DNA of 64,000 nt. Source: Setomelanomma holmii. Its lineage: Eukaryota; Ascomycota; Dothideomycetes; Pleosporales; Phaeosphaeriaceae. Below, piece by piece: positions 23,679 through 33,304 of the stretch (positions are counted from its first letter, which is position 1; each line of letters starts with the position of its first letter). The DNA lies in NCBI GenBank assembly GCA_010015745.1, contig ML978186.1, positions 1 through 64,000 on the forward strand, written 5' to 3'. The notes below the pieces were generated by a model. The model saw nothing but the letters and a program-made list of their open reading frames with translations. It was not told the origin of the DNA and made no database searches. Position numbers and translations under genes: made by a program.

Positions 23679-24452
23679 ATGGCACGCCGTCCAGCCCGCT
23701 GCTACCGCTACTGCAAGAACAAGCCCGTACGTCACACACGATATACAGGTCACAGAGGAAGATTGGCAGACTGACTGGAGTCCAGTACCCCAAGAGCAGG
23801 TTCAACCGTGGTGTACCTGACGCCAAGATCCGCATCTTCGATCTCGGCCGCAAGCGCGCCAACGTTGACGATTTCCCTCTCTGCATCCACTTGGTCTCGA
23901 ACGAGTACGAGCAGCTGTCCTCCGAGGCTCTCGAGGCCGCCCGTATCTGCGCCAACAAGTACCTCGTCAAGGTTGCCGGAAAGGAAGGTTTCCATCTCCG
24001 CGTCCGCGTCCACCCCTACCATGTCGTCCGTATCAACAAGATGTTGTCGTGCGCTGGAGCTGATAGGCTTCAAACTGGTATGCGTGGTGCTTTCGGCAAG
24101 CCCAACGGTCTTGTCGCTCGTGTGAACATCGGCCAGATCCTCATGTCCGTCCGGACAAGGGACTCTCACCGCGCCACCGCTCTTGAGGCTCTGAGGCGTT
24201 GCCAGTACAAGGTACGTACATTGAGCACCTTAGACGAGTTATTAGTTTGACATGATATAGTTCCCCGGTCGCCAGAAGATCATCGTTTCCAGGAACTGGG
24301 GCTTCACTCCCCTCCGCCGCGAGGAGTACGTCGAGAAGCGCCAGTCGGGCAAGGTCAAGATCGATGGTGCCTACGTCCAGTTCCTCCGCAACAAGGGTAA
24401 CCTTGAGTCCAACATGCGCCGCTTCCCCGACGCTTTCTCGTCCGAGGCTTAG
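23679..24452 (+). CDS. RPL10: 60S ribosomal protein uL16 (L10)
   Basis: Exons 23679-23726, 23786-24211 and 24261-24452 join in frame to 221 residues, the same length as yeast Rpl10. The sequence follows the family throughout ([60 protein letters not shown]). It is a late-joining large-subunit protein that helps form the peptidyl-transferase region. The first exon has 16 codons, common for fungal ribosomal genes. It lies downstream of eL30 in the same orientation. Confidence 0.97.
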
Positions 24453-24832
24453 ATGGAAGTTGGTGATGACGTATGTGGATGATCATGGAAATGGGATACC
24501 GGTTATGGCGTGATTTGCTTTCCTCCTCTTCAGTCATGGATGAAGGTTGGAGGATGATATCTGCGGACTTACCTGTAGGCAACGACCAATACAGCCTGAC
24601 AATGACAACGAGATAACAGCCAAAAGTCTTCGGCAGTGTGATGACTGATATGCAATGTTCTTCGCTTGCGCAATGTACTACTTTTCGTTTCACAGCAACA
24701 TTCTGGTTCTTACGCTGCGACGAAACTGAGTGTATTGAAACCTATGGATGGTATAATCGTGATGCTATCCTATGGCAATGTGAACGCCTGCAACCACCCA
24801 ATGCTCATGCTATCAGAACTACACAACTGAGC
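24453..24832. other. convergent 3' intergenic region
   Basis: About 380 bp between the stops of uL16 and ATG9. It holds the two 3' untranslated regions; no gene seen. Confidence 0.6.
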
Positions 24833-27538
24833 TCAAACACCAACGCCAGCTCCTCTGCCTTCAGCTTGAGCTTTCGAGAATTGCTGAAGCAGCTGTAAAA
24901 CACCACCTCGGTTTGCACCTGGGGCTTCCTCCTCATCTTCGTCATCCTGCGCAAGTCTGCTCGTCCGCCACGAATCACCAATTGTGCTTTCCTCCTCTAT
25001 ACGTGAGCCAGGCGGACCCTGTGCATCTGAAACAGCTTGCAACGGGTTCCTAAATCTGCTATGCGGGACTTGTCGCGACGAGCCTCGTAGTATCGACGCA
25101 CTGGAGGGCTGGTGGTGTGGATCAAGCAGGACGGAAGCAATAGGCTCGTCTCTGGTCGATGGCCCATTCCTTGGAGTCCGACGTTGGACTGGTTGCCGTC
25201 CAGCCGGTCCTCTACTTGATCCCCGAGCACCCATTTCCAAGGGCTGAGCTGTTTGCGACATTGCACCAAATGCGTTCGGGAACTGTGGTGGAGGATGAAA
25301 ACTGCCTTTACCTTGTAGTCGGCCATTGTACCCGCGGCCTGCAGTTGCATATGTTTCGAGGAAGCCGTAGTATGATGTCAGCATCTTGTTGTCCTTGGCT
25401 AGGAAGTAGTCCTCTCGCAGATCTGCGTCTGCATTACGTGCTCCGCCGCGGTTCGCAGGTGCGTTGTTAACGTTTTGCGTGCCTTTGTTGAATGGGAACA
25501 TTGAGTACGAGCAAGTAACGCCCAGACCGTCGACTACAATGGAGAACTCGCGGAAGAAGTCGACAATGCGCTCGCTGCATTGCGGGAGGCGGAACATGAG
25601 CAAGAAGGGCGTGATGACCATGCTCAAGATTTCTTCGGCGAAGATAAGAATCTTTGGTTGGTACAACTTTGAGAATTCGGCGCGCACCTCGTCGGTGTGC
25701 AATCTGTCATGCCACGAATCCGGCTCATAGCGAGTGTGGTAGATGACGTGATTGAGGTAGTATGATGGATCCGTGACCTGATCCTCCTGCGGACTGCTTC
25801 CACGGGCGACGCGATAGATGGTGGAAAGGACACCAATCCAGAAGATGGCAGTCTTGCCGGGAGTAATCTCGAAGGTAAGGAAGAGCTCTGAATCAAGCAA
25901 GGTGAACGCAACGAGGACGAATGCAAAAGCACCAGCGATAAAAGCGACAAAAGACGATATCTGTTCCGTCTTGTCCTTAGGAAACTGCGCAAGGTAGAGA
26001 TTGGCGTAAGGATAGGCCATATTGCGGCGGCGAGCGAATAGATGCGGAAGTTCGTTGAACTCGCGGAACTTCCACTGGGCGAAGGTCGTGAAGTCGCGGT
26101 TGCTCAATTGGCCGGGGTCCTTGTGGTACTCTGTGAAGTATTTGAACAGGTACGATGCCAACACAAAGAGGACTGCAAAGGGCGCACAGATGATGCTTAT
26201 GATCCCAGTATAGAAGAAGCGTCCCTTAAGCCGCCGCACAAGCTCCCGTCTGTTTCGTTCCTTGAGGAAGTCTTGATTGAACTGACCATTCGGCCCACTG
26301 AAGACAAATTCCATGACTGCAAGGTTTACGTGCCATCTGGTCGTCTCGGAGAAGATGTACCTATTGCCGAGGAACGGTATTGGTACCGTGACATCCAGTA
26401 TCTCTTTGTTGAACAGTGCGATCAAGTAGTTGTCACGACGCATAAGTCGGCTAGCGATGTCGATTGCGTCTAGTCGCTGTCGACTCTTCGAATCCAGAAG
26501 TTTGCGTGTCTCTGGTGAGAGATTGGATGCCGTGGCCAAGTTCAAGTCTCTCAAAGCCATCAACCGGCTGACGATCTGTTGCCACTGTATTGTCTGGATG
26601 TCTCGGTCTGGTATGTCGAGGAGGTAATGGTAGAAGTCGTGCATGGCGCGCAGACGTGGGAGGTCGGTGATGATGGAGTAGAAAGAGTACAACCAGTAGA
26701 TGGTGAAGACCCAGAGTGCGAAGATCCAGAATCCGTGTATTCCTTTTGTACACTTTGGCACCACTACTTGGCTCATCTTGTTGCTTCCGGACAGCTTGGA
26801 GTAGTCAATACACCACCCGAGGAACGTGATGAAACCGACCACGAAGGCCGACTGCAGAAGAGAGAGGGCTCTCCTCAGTAGCATCGAGTATATGCCACAG
26901 CCGATGTAGTATTCGTAAACCTCGCGCATATACGTATCGAGATCGGTCTGATTCACCCACAGCCAGAGCGCCTTCTCCTTTGGATCAGCAGTGAACTGCC
27001 CACGTCTCCCTGTGGCTCCCCAAGATCGCGCTGGCACATTTCTGGCATCTTCATCGTGCAGACGCTGTTGCTGCCTCGTCGTCTCCCATTGTGCTCGTGT
27101 TTGTCTCGTCGATGGTCCGGGTACAGGTGGTGGCAGGCCGTCGAGGCGCTTGTTTGGATTTGGAGGTGGATCAAGTCCTCCTTCTAAGAGAAGAGACTGC
27201 GGCACATCGTCGTCATCTTCCAAGGGCACAGCTCGAGCTGGCACAGGCTGTCTCCAAGCCGGTGCTCGGGACGATGTGCTCGGTGGCGCATTCTGCCTTC
27301 CGTTTGGGGAAAGAGCACGATTCTCGGTGGCCATACGGCTTGAGGAGGCTTCTTCGAGCAGCTCATTCAGGTCTTGCGCTTCGAAGCGTGCCCCGAAGTT
27401 CTCCTCGTCTATGTCCATCTCAGCTCGGTCGTCAGTCGAGGAAGAAGTGCGCCGATTTTGAGGGTTCAGAGGATCTCTTTCGTAAGGCTCATCCGATGCA
27501 GATGGCAGCAGCCTAGAGAGTAGGTTCGAGGCCATCAT
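24833..27538 (-). CDS. ATG9: autophagy-related protein 9 (phospholipid scramblase)
   Basis: A single 901-residue frame without introns. Residues 1-215 are hydrophilic and disordered. The conserved Atg9 core begins with LWLWVNQTDLDTYMREVYEYY at about 195 and carries several membrane helices (SAFVVGFITFLGWC, GFWIFALWVFTIYWLY, GIISIICAPFAVLFVLASYLF, SFVAFIAGAFAFVLVAFTLL) and the family segment YPYANLYLAQFPK. The C-terminal 200 residues are low-complexity and acidic at the end. Atg9 is the integral membrane protein that brings lipid vesicles to the growing phagophore and scrambles lipids there. Two ATGs stand in tandem at the start. It is divergent from COG6. Confidence 0.95.
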   Translation of the reverse strand: MMASNLLSRLLPSASDEPYERDPLNPQNRRTSSSTDDRAEMDIDEENFGARFEAQDLNELLEEASSSRMATENRALSPNGRQNAPPSTSSRAPAWRQPVPARAVPLEDDDDVPQSLLLEGGLDPPPNPNKRLDGLPPPVPGPSTRQTRAQWETTRQQQRLHDEDARNVPARSWGATGRRGQFTADPKEKALWLWVNQTDLDTYMREVYEYYIGCGIYSMLLRRALSLLQSAFVVGFITFLGWCIDYSKLSGSNKMSQVVVPKCTKGIHGFWIFALWVFTIYWLYSFYSIITDLPRLRAMHDFYHYLLDIPDRDIQTIQWQQIVSRLMALRDLNLATASNLSPETRKLLDSKSRQRLDAIDIASRLMRRDNYLIALFNKEILDVTVPIPFLGNRYIFSETTRWHVNLAVMEFVFSGPNGQFNQDFLKERNRRELVRRLKGRFFYTGIISIICAPFAVLFVLASYLFKYFTEYHKDPGQLSNRDFTTFAQWKFREFNELPHLFARRRNMAYPYANLYLAQFPKDKTEQISSFVAFIAGAFAFVLVAFTLLDSELFLTFEITPGKTAIFWIGVLSTIYRVARGSSPQEDQVTDPSYYLNHVIYHTRYEPDSWHDRLHTDEVRAEFSKLYQPKILIFAEEILSMVITPFLLMFRLPQCSERIVDFFREFSIVVDGLGVTCSYSMFPFNKGTQNVNNAPANRGGARNADADLREDYFLAKDNKMLTSYYGFLETYATAGRGYNGRLQGKGSFHPPPQFPNAFGAMSQTAQPLEMGARGSSRGPAGRQPVQRRTPRNGPSTRDEPIASVLLDPHHQPSSASILRGSSRQVPHSRFRNPLQAVSDAQGPPGSRIEEESTIGDSWRTSRLAQDDEDEEEAPGANRGGVLQLLQQFSKAQAEGRGAGVGV

Positions 27539-27863
27539 GGCGTTGTTGGTACCAGATGCTCAGGCAATGGCGGGGGCGCGTGGCCGTGATGTGGCTGCTC
27601 TGAGCGTTCGTATGATAGCGAAGTCAAAGGAGGGAGACGTGATGATCCCCGGAGAAACGAGGAGGCCCCCATGAATGTGTGAATATCCCTAGTACGTGAC
27701 CATCTCCGGCTGAAGTTTGGTACAAGCGGTGAGTGCTACTGTCATGGGACGCTTTGAGTGATGAACGCAGGTGACGCGCCCGGCGTATCGATAAGCCTCG
27801 GCTGCACTTTCCCCGAACTGCCACACTTCACGCTGCTGGCTGTAGTCACAACACCTACACGAT
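27539..27863. promoter_or_regulatory. shared divergent promoter region ATG9 / COG6
   Basis: 325 bp between the start codons of two divergent membrane-traffic genes. Both promoters must lie here. No specific factor site is assigned. Confidence 0.5.
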
Positions 27864-29995
27864 ATGTCGACGAGCTATTTCCACGATCGTGGGATTTCCG
27901 CTTCTCTGGATGGCCTGTCACCAGCTACGCCGTCTGTAGGGCCAGCCTCACGTGGCGCCAATGCGCTGTCGAGCCGCATTACCAATGTTTTGTCTGCTTC
28001 GTATGCAGATTTGGAGATTCGAGGTGCTTTGGAGACCCTGGACGCCCGTGGGGTGAAGAACACAGCTGAGACCCGACGTCAAATACGGCTCGATGTCCAG
28101 AAAGAGGTTGTTCAGTGCAATGGTGAAATTGTCAAGGACTTCGGAGAAGTCGCAGAGGTCGGTTTGCATTCTGTAATTTGTATCAAGAAGCTGACGGCTA
28201 GCAGCAATTGCGGCGCATAGGTTCTGCCATCAAAAGTCTCAATAGCTACTGTGCTGACATGCGAAACCACATCGCTGCAGCAAATCGAGATACCGGACCA
28301 GTACTAGAGGAAGCATCAAGCCTGATGACCCAGAGGAAGCAGGTTGAAACCAAGCAGCAAATCTTGCAAGCTTTCAATTCCCACTTCCTTGTCTCTGACG
28401 AAGAAGCGACCGTCTTGATGTCCACCGCTGAGCCTGTGAATGAGGAATTCTTCCAGGTCCTCACACGTGTCAAGAAGATCAATCACGACTGCGAAGTGCT
28501 TCTCGGAACTGAAGATCAAAGACTCGGTCTGGAAGTGCTAGAGCAAAGCTCAAAGCAGCTGAATGCGGCCTTCCAAAAGCTGTATCGCTGGATACAACGC
28601 GAGTTCAAGACCTTAGATCTCGAGAACCCGCAAATCAGTGCATCCGTCAGACGGTCTCTTCGTGTGCTCGCCGAGCGGCCTACCTTATTCCAGAGCTGTC
28701 TGGACTCGTTCGCCGAGGCGAGAGAATCGATTTTGTCGGACTCATTCCACGCCGCTCTAACCGGATCCTCTTCTGAAGCAGAACACATCACCACCAAACC
28801 AATTGAATTCCATGCTCATGATCCACTACGATATGTCGGAGACATGTTGGCATGGGTCCATTCCACTACGGTGTCGGAGCGAGAAGCACTAGAGAATCTT
28901 TTCATATCAGACGGCGACGAAATCAAGCGTTCCATTCAGGAGGGTCTGGAGAGCGAGCCGTGGCTCAAAGATGAAGGTGCTGAAATCTTTGACGGTAGGA
29001 AGGCGTTGAACCGGCTCGTCAGCCGAGACCTGACGGGTGTGGCGCGCTTCTTGCGACAACGCACCGAGCAAGTCATCCAAAGCCACGACAACGCAACTTT
29101 GGCTTACAAAATCGCCAACCTGATCAGCTTCTACAAATCCACATTTTCTAGACTGCTCGGTTCCGACTCTGACGTGTTGGAAGTCTTCAACACTCTCGAA
29201 ATTTCTGCGATGCGGCAATTCCGGGCAAATATGAGAGACTATGTTGCTGCTGTGCAAAGCGATCTCGCTGTACCACCGGCAGATTTGTCGCCACCGGACT
29301 TCCTTGAAGAGGCATTACAGATGCTCAAAGTGCTTGCAAAGAGCTACGACACTTCAGCCGCAGGAACGGACAATCACAGTCAAGGCTTCCAAGCTGTACT
29401 CTCAGAAGCACTCGACCCCTTCATGGGCGGCTGCGTGAACCTGCAGAAGGGTCTGGAGCAGCCGGGCAGTGCGATATTTGCCATCAATTGTCTTGTCGCT
29501 GCGAAAGAAGCGCTCTCCCTGTACGACTTCGCGAAAGAGCGAGTTGAGGACATGAATGACATCATTGAGGAGCAGGTCGCACAATTGGTCGAGTACCAGC
29601 ACCAGTATCTACTTCACGAGTCTGGTCTCATCAATCTTGTTGATGCATTATCCGAAATCACGGAGTTGGAAGAGAGTCTGAAGTCAATACCGCAACTCGA
29701 AGCCTTCAAGCCTGACGCACTTGTAGCAGCAAGTCAACAACTGGATGAGTTCCTGCCTTCTGCGCTTATCGATGCTGCCGAAAACCTGAAGCGTCTGAGG
29801 AACAGGAAAATGATACAGGACATTACCGAAGAAGCAGCCGGCAGTTTCTGCAAGGACTTTGAGTTTGTCGAAGCCAAGATGATTACTGCTGACGACCTGT
29901 CTTATGACGATGACAAGGACGATGAAGAGCAGGAACCAGGACTGAGAGATTTGTTCCCCAGAACGAGTGGGGAGATCAGGGTGTTATTGAGCTAG
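27864..29995 (+). CDS. COG6: conserved oligomeric Golgi complex subunit 6
   Basis: Exons 27864-28157 and 28205-29995 join in frame to 694 residues, a normal length. The N-terminal part is helical with coiled-coil character (ALETLDARGVKNTAETRRQIR, then LRRIGSAIKSLNSYC). The rest is helical, as in COG subunits, with conserved family stretches such as QAFNSHFLVSDEE and PLRYVGDMLAWVHS. COG is a peripheral Golgi tethering complex for retrograde vesicles; in yeast it also supports the Cvt and autophagy pathways. The 47-bp intron has donor GTCGGT and acceptor AGCAG. Confidence 0.92.
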
Positions 29996-30178
29996 ATATC
30001 GCCTGGTCTGACATACGTAGCTCGCAACAATGCAATTAAACCCAAGCTACAGCACTCTCGTAGTGCTCTTGTGAAACGCTGTGCTTCAACCGCAAACCAT
30101 CGCCGCAACGAAGATCGCCCATAGGTACATGTCGAATGTAAAGTCATAACTCGTAAGTCATCTACAACTTCACCCACA

Positions 30179-30971
30179 TCACTGCGGCTTCTTCTTCTCC
30201 CACTCCTCTGGCGTATGACACTTTGGCGTCCAGGCATGTATTGCTGCAATCTCTTCCTTGAGTGCTGCGTTGACCAGTCGATGTCGTGCTAGTGTTGTCT
30301 TTTTGGCGAATTGTGGCGACACTATGATTGCTTCGTACATCTGACCACATCCGCCTATAGAACGGTTAGCTCTCTTCTAGTCCTTCTGTTCTCTGCACCA
30401 ATCCGGTGTGTGATCAAATGAATGTAATCCATCTTTGCGCCCAAAACTTCCCATCCGTCCATGCTGACAATTCCAATTGAAGACCTACTCTTTCGGCACA
30501 CCTTCCAGTTGACATGCACAAAAGTGCACATGGCGGGGCCTTCGTTAGGGATTGGAAAACAATAACCTAAACAGAACTGCAACGACGACCAAGCAAATAA
30601 CCAAGAATTAAAGATCGCATATAAAAAAGTCCAACATACCACTCAAATCCGCAATCTCAACATGCACCGCGCCCAAACCCTCCCTCAACTTTCTCTCAAT
30701 GCCCTTGGGCGTGACACCCGAGCTTGCAGGCGGCGCCTCGTCGCTCATTTTGGTATCGTTATCGGGGTCGACGGTCAGTTTATCCAGGGTTCTGTAAAGT
30801 GTGTGTCGCGGATCCATGACGCGCAATGATGAGATATTACCTTGGGCGCATTTGCTCCAATCTTCGGATCTGATAAGATAGAGCGAGAGTGCCGAATGGG
30901 GATGGTGGGAGGAAGCTCGGGCGATGACGTGGGACAGGAGCGATGCAGGGTTGCGGTAGCGCGGCGCGCAT
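30179..30971 (-). CDS. BolA-like protein, probably mitochondrial
   Basis: Exons 30971-30841, 30791-30640 and 30354-30179 join in frame to 152 residues. The BolA domain covers the second half: GIERKLREGLGAVHVEIADLS, then GGCGQMYEAIIVSPQF, then the family segment LARHRLVNAALKEEI with its conserved His. The first 40 residues are basic and hydroxylated with no acidic run (MRAALPQPCIAPVPRHRPS), fitting a mitochondrial targeting sequence. BolA proteins of this kind help monothiol glutaredoxins move Fe-S clusters. The exact type (Bol1 or Bol3) is not decided. Intron 2 is long for this window (285 bp). An alternative start inside exon 2 (MSDEAPPASS) would give a cytosolic form. It is divergent from NIF3. 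Confidence 0.85.
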
Positions 30972-31075
30972 TGCAGCTGGGGGAAACTTGAATGCTGCGC
31001 GAGAAGGGAAGGCATTGACGCTGCATGTTTGTACCAACGCTGAAGAGACTGATTGCGACAAACATAAGTAGGAAT
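30972..31075. promoter_or_regulatory. compact bidirectional promoter BolA / NIF3
   Basis: Only 104 bp separate the two start codons of the divergent BolA-like and NIF3 genes, so the leaders and promoter elements must overlap or be shared. Confidence 0.6.
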
Positions 31076-32379
31076 ATGGTGACCTGTGCTCCGTTTTCGA
31101 GGGCGGTGGTGAGGGCGATGCGGAAACTGTAAGTTTGAGCTCTTTTCTCCAACACAGCAGGCGCAAGTCTCGCGTCATGAGCTTGTTGGTCGTTGAAGCC
31201 TTCAGAGAATACGACTCCAATATGTAGAGGGCGTGCGAGGCTTCGCAGCTGACCTGATCCTTCCATCTGATCTTTGCAATTGCTTCCATCTACACTGCTA
31301 ACAAACACAGCTATCCAGAAGCTCTCGCAGACAAATCCTGGGACAACACCGGCTTGCTCCTCGAGGCGCCTTTCGTCCCATCCCGTCGTCAATCGAACAC
31401 CGTTCTCCTCACAATTGACCTCACCAAAGCCGTCGCCGACGAAGCCATCGCCCTCAATTCATCCGTTATAGTCGCATACCACCCAATCATCTTTCGAGGA
31501 TTGAAGTCGATCACGCTCGCAAATACACAGCAACAAACTCTTTTGCGCCTGGCTAGTCATGGTATCAGTGTATATAGTCCACATACAGCGATAGATGCTG
31601 CGCCTGGAGGGCTTGGAGACTGGTTAGCAGATATAGTCACCGGTACCAAGACCACCCGTGACGAGAATCTCTCAGGTGACGAGTCGAGCGCACAGAGCAG
31701 CAAGGCAGACGATGACGACCCCTTTATTGAGAAGAAGCGGCCAACATACACGCTGAACCACCACCCGAGTCAAACGACGCTACGGCCCACGAAGCTACCC
31801 GCTGTATCTGCTACTACAGCCACAGTACCGCACACCCGCCGTCCAGTGATATCGCAGTCACCAGAGATAGCAACGCATCCAGGTGCTGGCATGGGTCGCA
31901 TCGTTGAGTTCAGTCAAGCACAGCCACTACCAACGCTCCTCGATCGGATAGGCAAGGGCCTCAACAACCCGAAAGGCTTCCCAATCGCCATACCCCAGAA
32001 CGCCACGATATCGGACATAAGCATACGCAGTGTAGGCATATGCGCAGGCTCGGGCGCATCACTGTTAGGCGGCCTAGACGTCGATCTGATTTTCACAGGC
32101 GAAATGAATCATCACGATGCGCTTGCAGCTATAGAGAAGGGTCAAGTCGTTATCAGTCTATTTCATAGTAATTCCGAGCGGGGTTTTCTAGCAGACGTTC
32201 TGCTTGGACAGTTGGAGGAAGCAGTAGAGACTGAGTGGAGAGTGCTCAGAGAGGAGGAACGCAATAGCGAGGGCTTGGAGGAAGCGTTGGCCGAGGATGA
32301 CTTTGAGGTGGCGGTTAGCGAAGTCGATCGAGATCCATATGGAATTCTGGTGCTGAAGCCTGAGGTGGAGGACAAATAG
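31076..32379 (+). CDS. NIF3 family protein
   Basis: Exons 31076-31128 and 31311-32379 join in frame to 373 residues. The start (MVTCAPFSRAVVRAMRKL) joins YPEALADKSWDNTGLLLEAP, the classic NIF3 opening. Metal-site segments are present: AYHPIIFRG in the first half and GEMNHHDAL plus LFHSNSERGFL in the second. A low-complexity insert of about 70 residues, starting near residue 120, separates the halves, as in many fungal members. NIF3 proteins are conserved dinuclear-metal proteins, distantly linked to GTP cyclohydrolase-like folds, and yeast Nif3 is found with mitochondria; the reaction is unknown. The first exon is short (53 nt) with a 182-bp intron. Confidence 0.9.
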
Positions 32380-32672
32380 TGTCATGGACGCGACTCGAGA
32401 CATCTCCAACCAGGCTGGAATTTACGTCGACGATCAAATCGGCGGATCTTCGGCATATGCTCACCGGTGCCGGCTGAATACGTGTTTCGAAACCAAGTCG
32501 ACCCCACCTTGTCCCGACCAGCAAGTCAATCTCCTCTCGTCGTACATGTGAAACATCACAGAGTTGCACTTGAGGATGACCTTCGTTCAGCAAAATAATA
32601 CTGTCTATATATACCACCTAAATTCCCGATCCATCATCGAAAACCAAAGCCACGGCGCAACTCGCGCCACTA
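32380..32672. other. intergenic before tRNA
   Basis: Region between the NIF3 stop and the tRNA; nothing recognisable apart from the upstream flank of the tRNA. Confidence 0.4.
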
Positions 32673-32759
32673 TCCTCCGTGGCGCAATTGGCTAGCGCGT
32701 CTGACTGTTATCTACGATAGCTCATCAGGAGGTTGAAAGTTCGAGCCTTTCCGGGGGAG
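32673..32759 (+). tRNA. tRNA-Asn (GTT) with a 13-nt intron
   Basis: The acceptor stem TCCTCCG (32673-32679) pairs with CGGGGGA (32752-32758), including one G-U pair, with G as discriminator. The D arm is GCGC-AATTGGCTA-GCGC. The anticodon stem is TCTGA/TCAGG, with loop C-T-GTT-A and an intron of 13 nt (TCTACGATAGCTC) after position 37, the canonical place. The T arm is GAAAG-TTCGAGC-CTTTC. A and B box sequences are well kept. The mature tRNA would be 74 nt before CCA addition. Confidence 0.9.
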
Positions 32760-32763
32760 CTTC

Positions 32764-32768
32764 TTTTT
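32764..32768 (+). terminator. RNA polymerase III T-run after tRNA-Asn
   Basis: TTTTT lies four bases after the tRNA discriminator base, the usual place for a Pol III stop. Confidence 0.8.
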
Positions 32769-33304
32769 GCATTTTGCTGCTCCACCCCATACTTTAGGAT
32801 GCTACTCGCTGAGACGCAGCATTTTTTGCACGCTTAGACGCAACAGCATGGGGTGTGCCGGAAGATCGTGTGCCAGAAAAAGAACCGTGCCTTGAACCCA
32901 ATAGCAGGTTTACAGTGACTATGCTCCGCGCTTTATCGTAGACTAAATAGAACACGATGCGATTGGCTGTGACTCTAGAAAGGCTTCACAGCATACCCAT
33001 AATTTGTGTTAGTCTAAGCAGACCAAAGGTCAGCCCAGGACGCGAATTACTGGCTTACTGGTTGCAAGTCTCCTCGCGCATTGCGTGCGGTCGAGCATCT
33101 GCGCATTCCAAGAATCTACGCAGCAGGGTCGCGAGATTTCCTTGGACATCAGAACCGCTGGTGTACATATGGAGGTGATGATCGTCGTTATAACATGAAT
33201 CATTATGCCATCTACATTACTTCTACATCTCCATCCTTATTCTATCCATATGAGAAAGAATCCAAATTTTCAGCCCCGTGTTTTTAGCAAGAAATCAATC
33301 CCAT
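32769..33304. other. intergenic, phosphoketolase 3' flank
   Basis: About 535 bp between the tRNA and the stop codon of the phosphoketolase gene. No gene seen. Confidence 0.5.
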
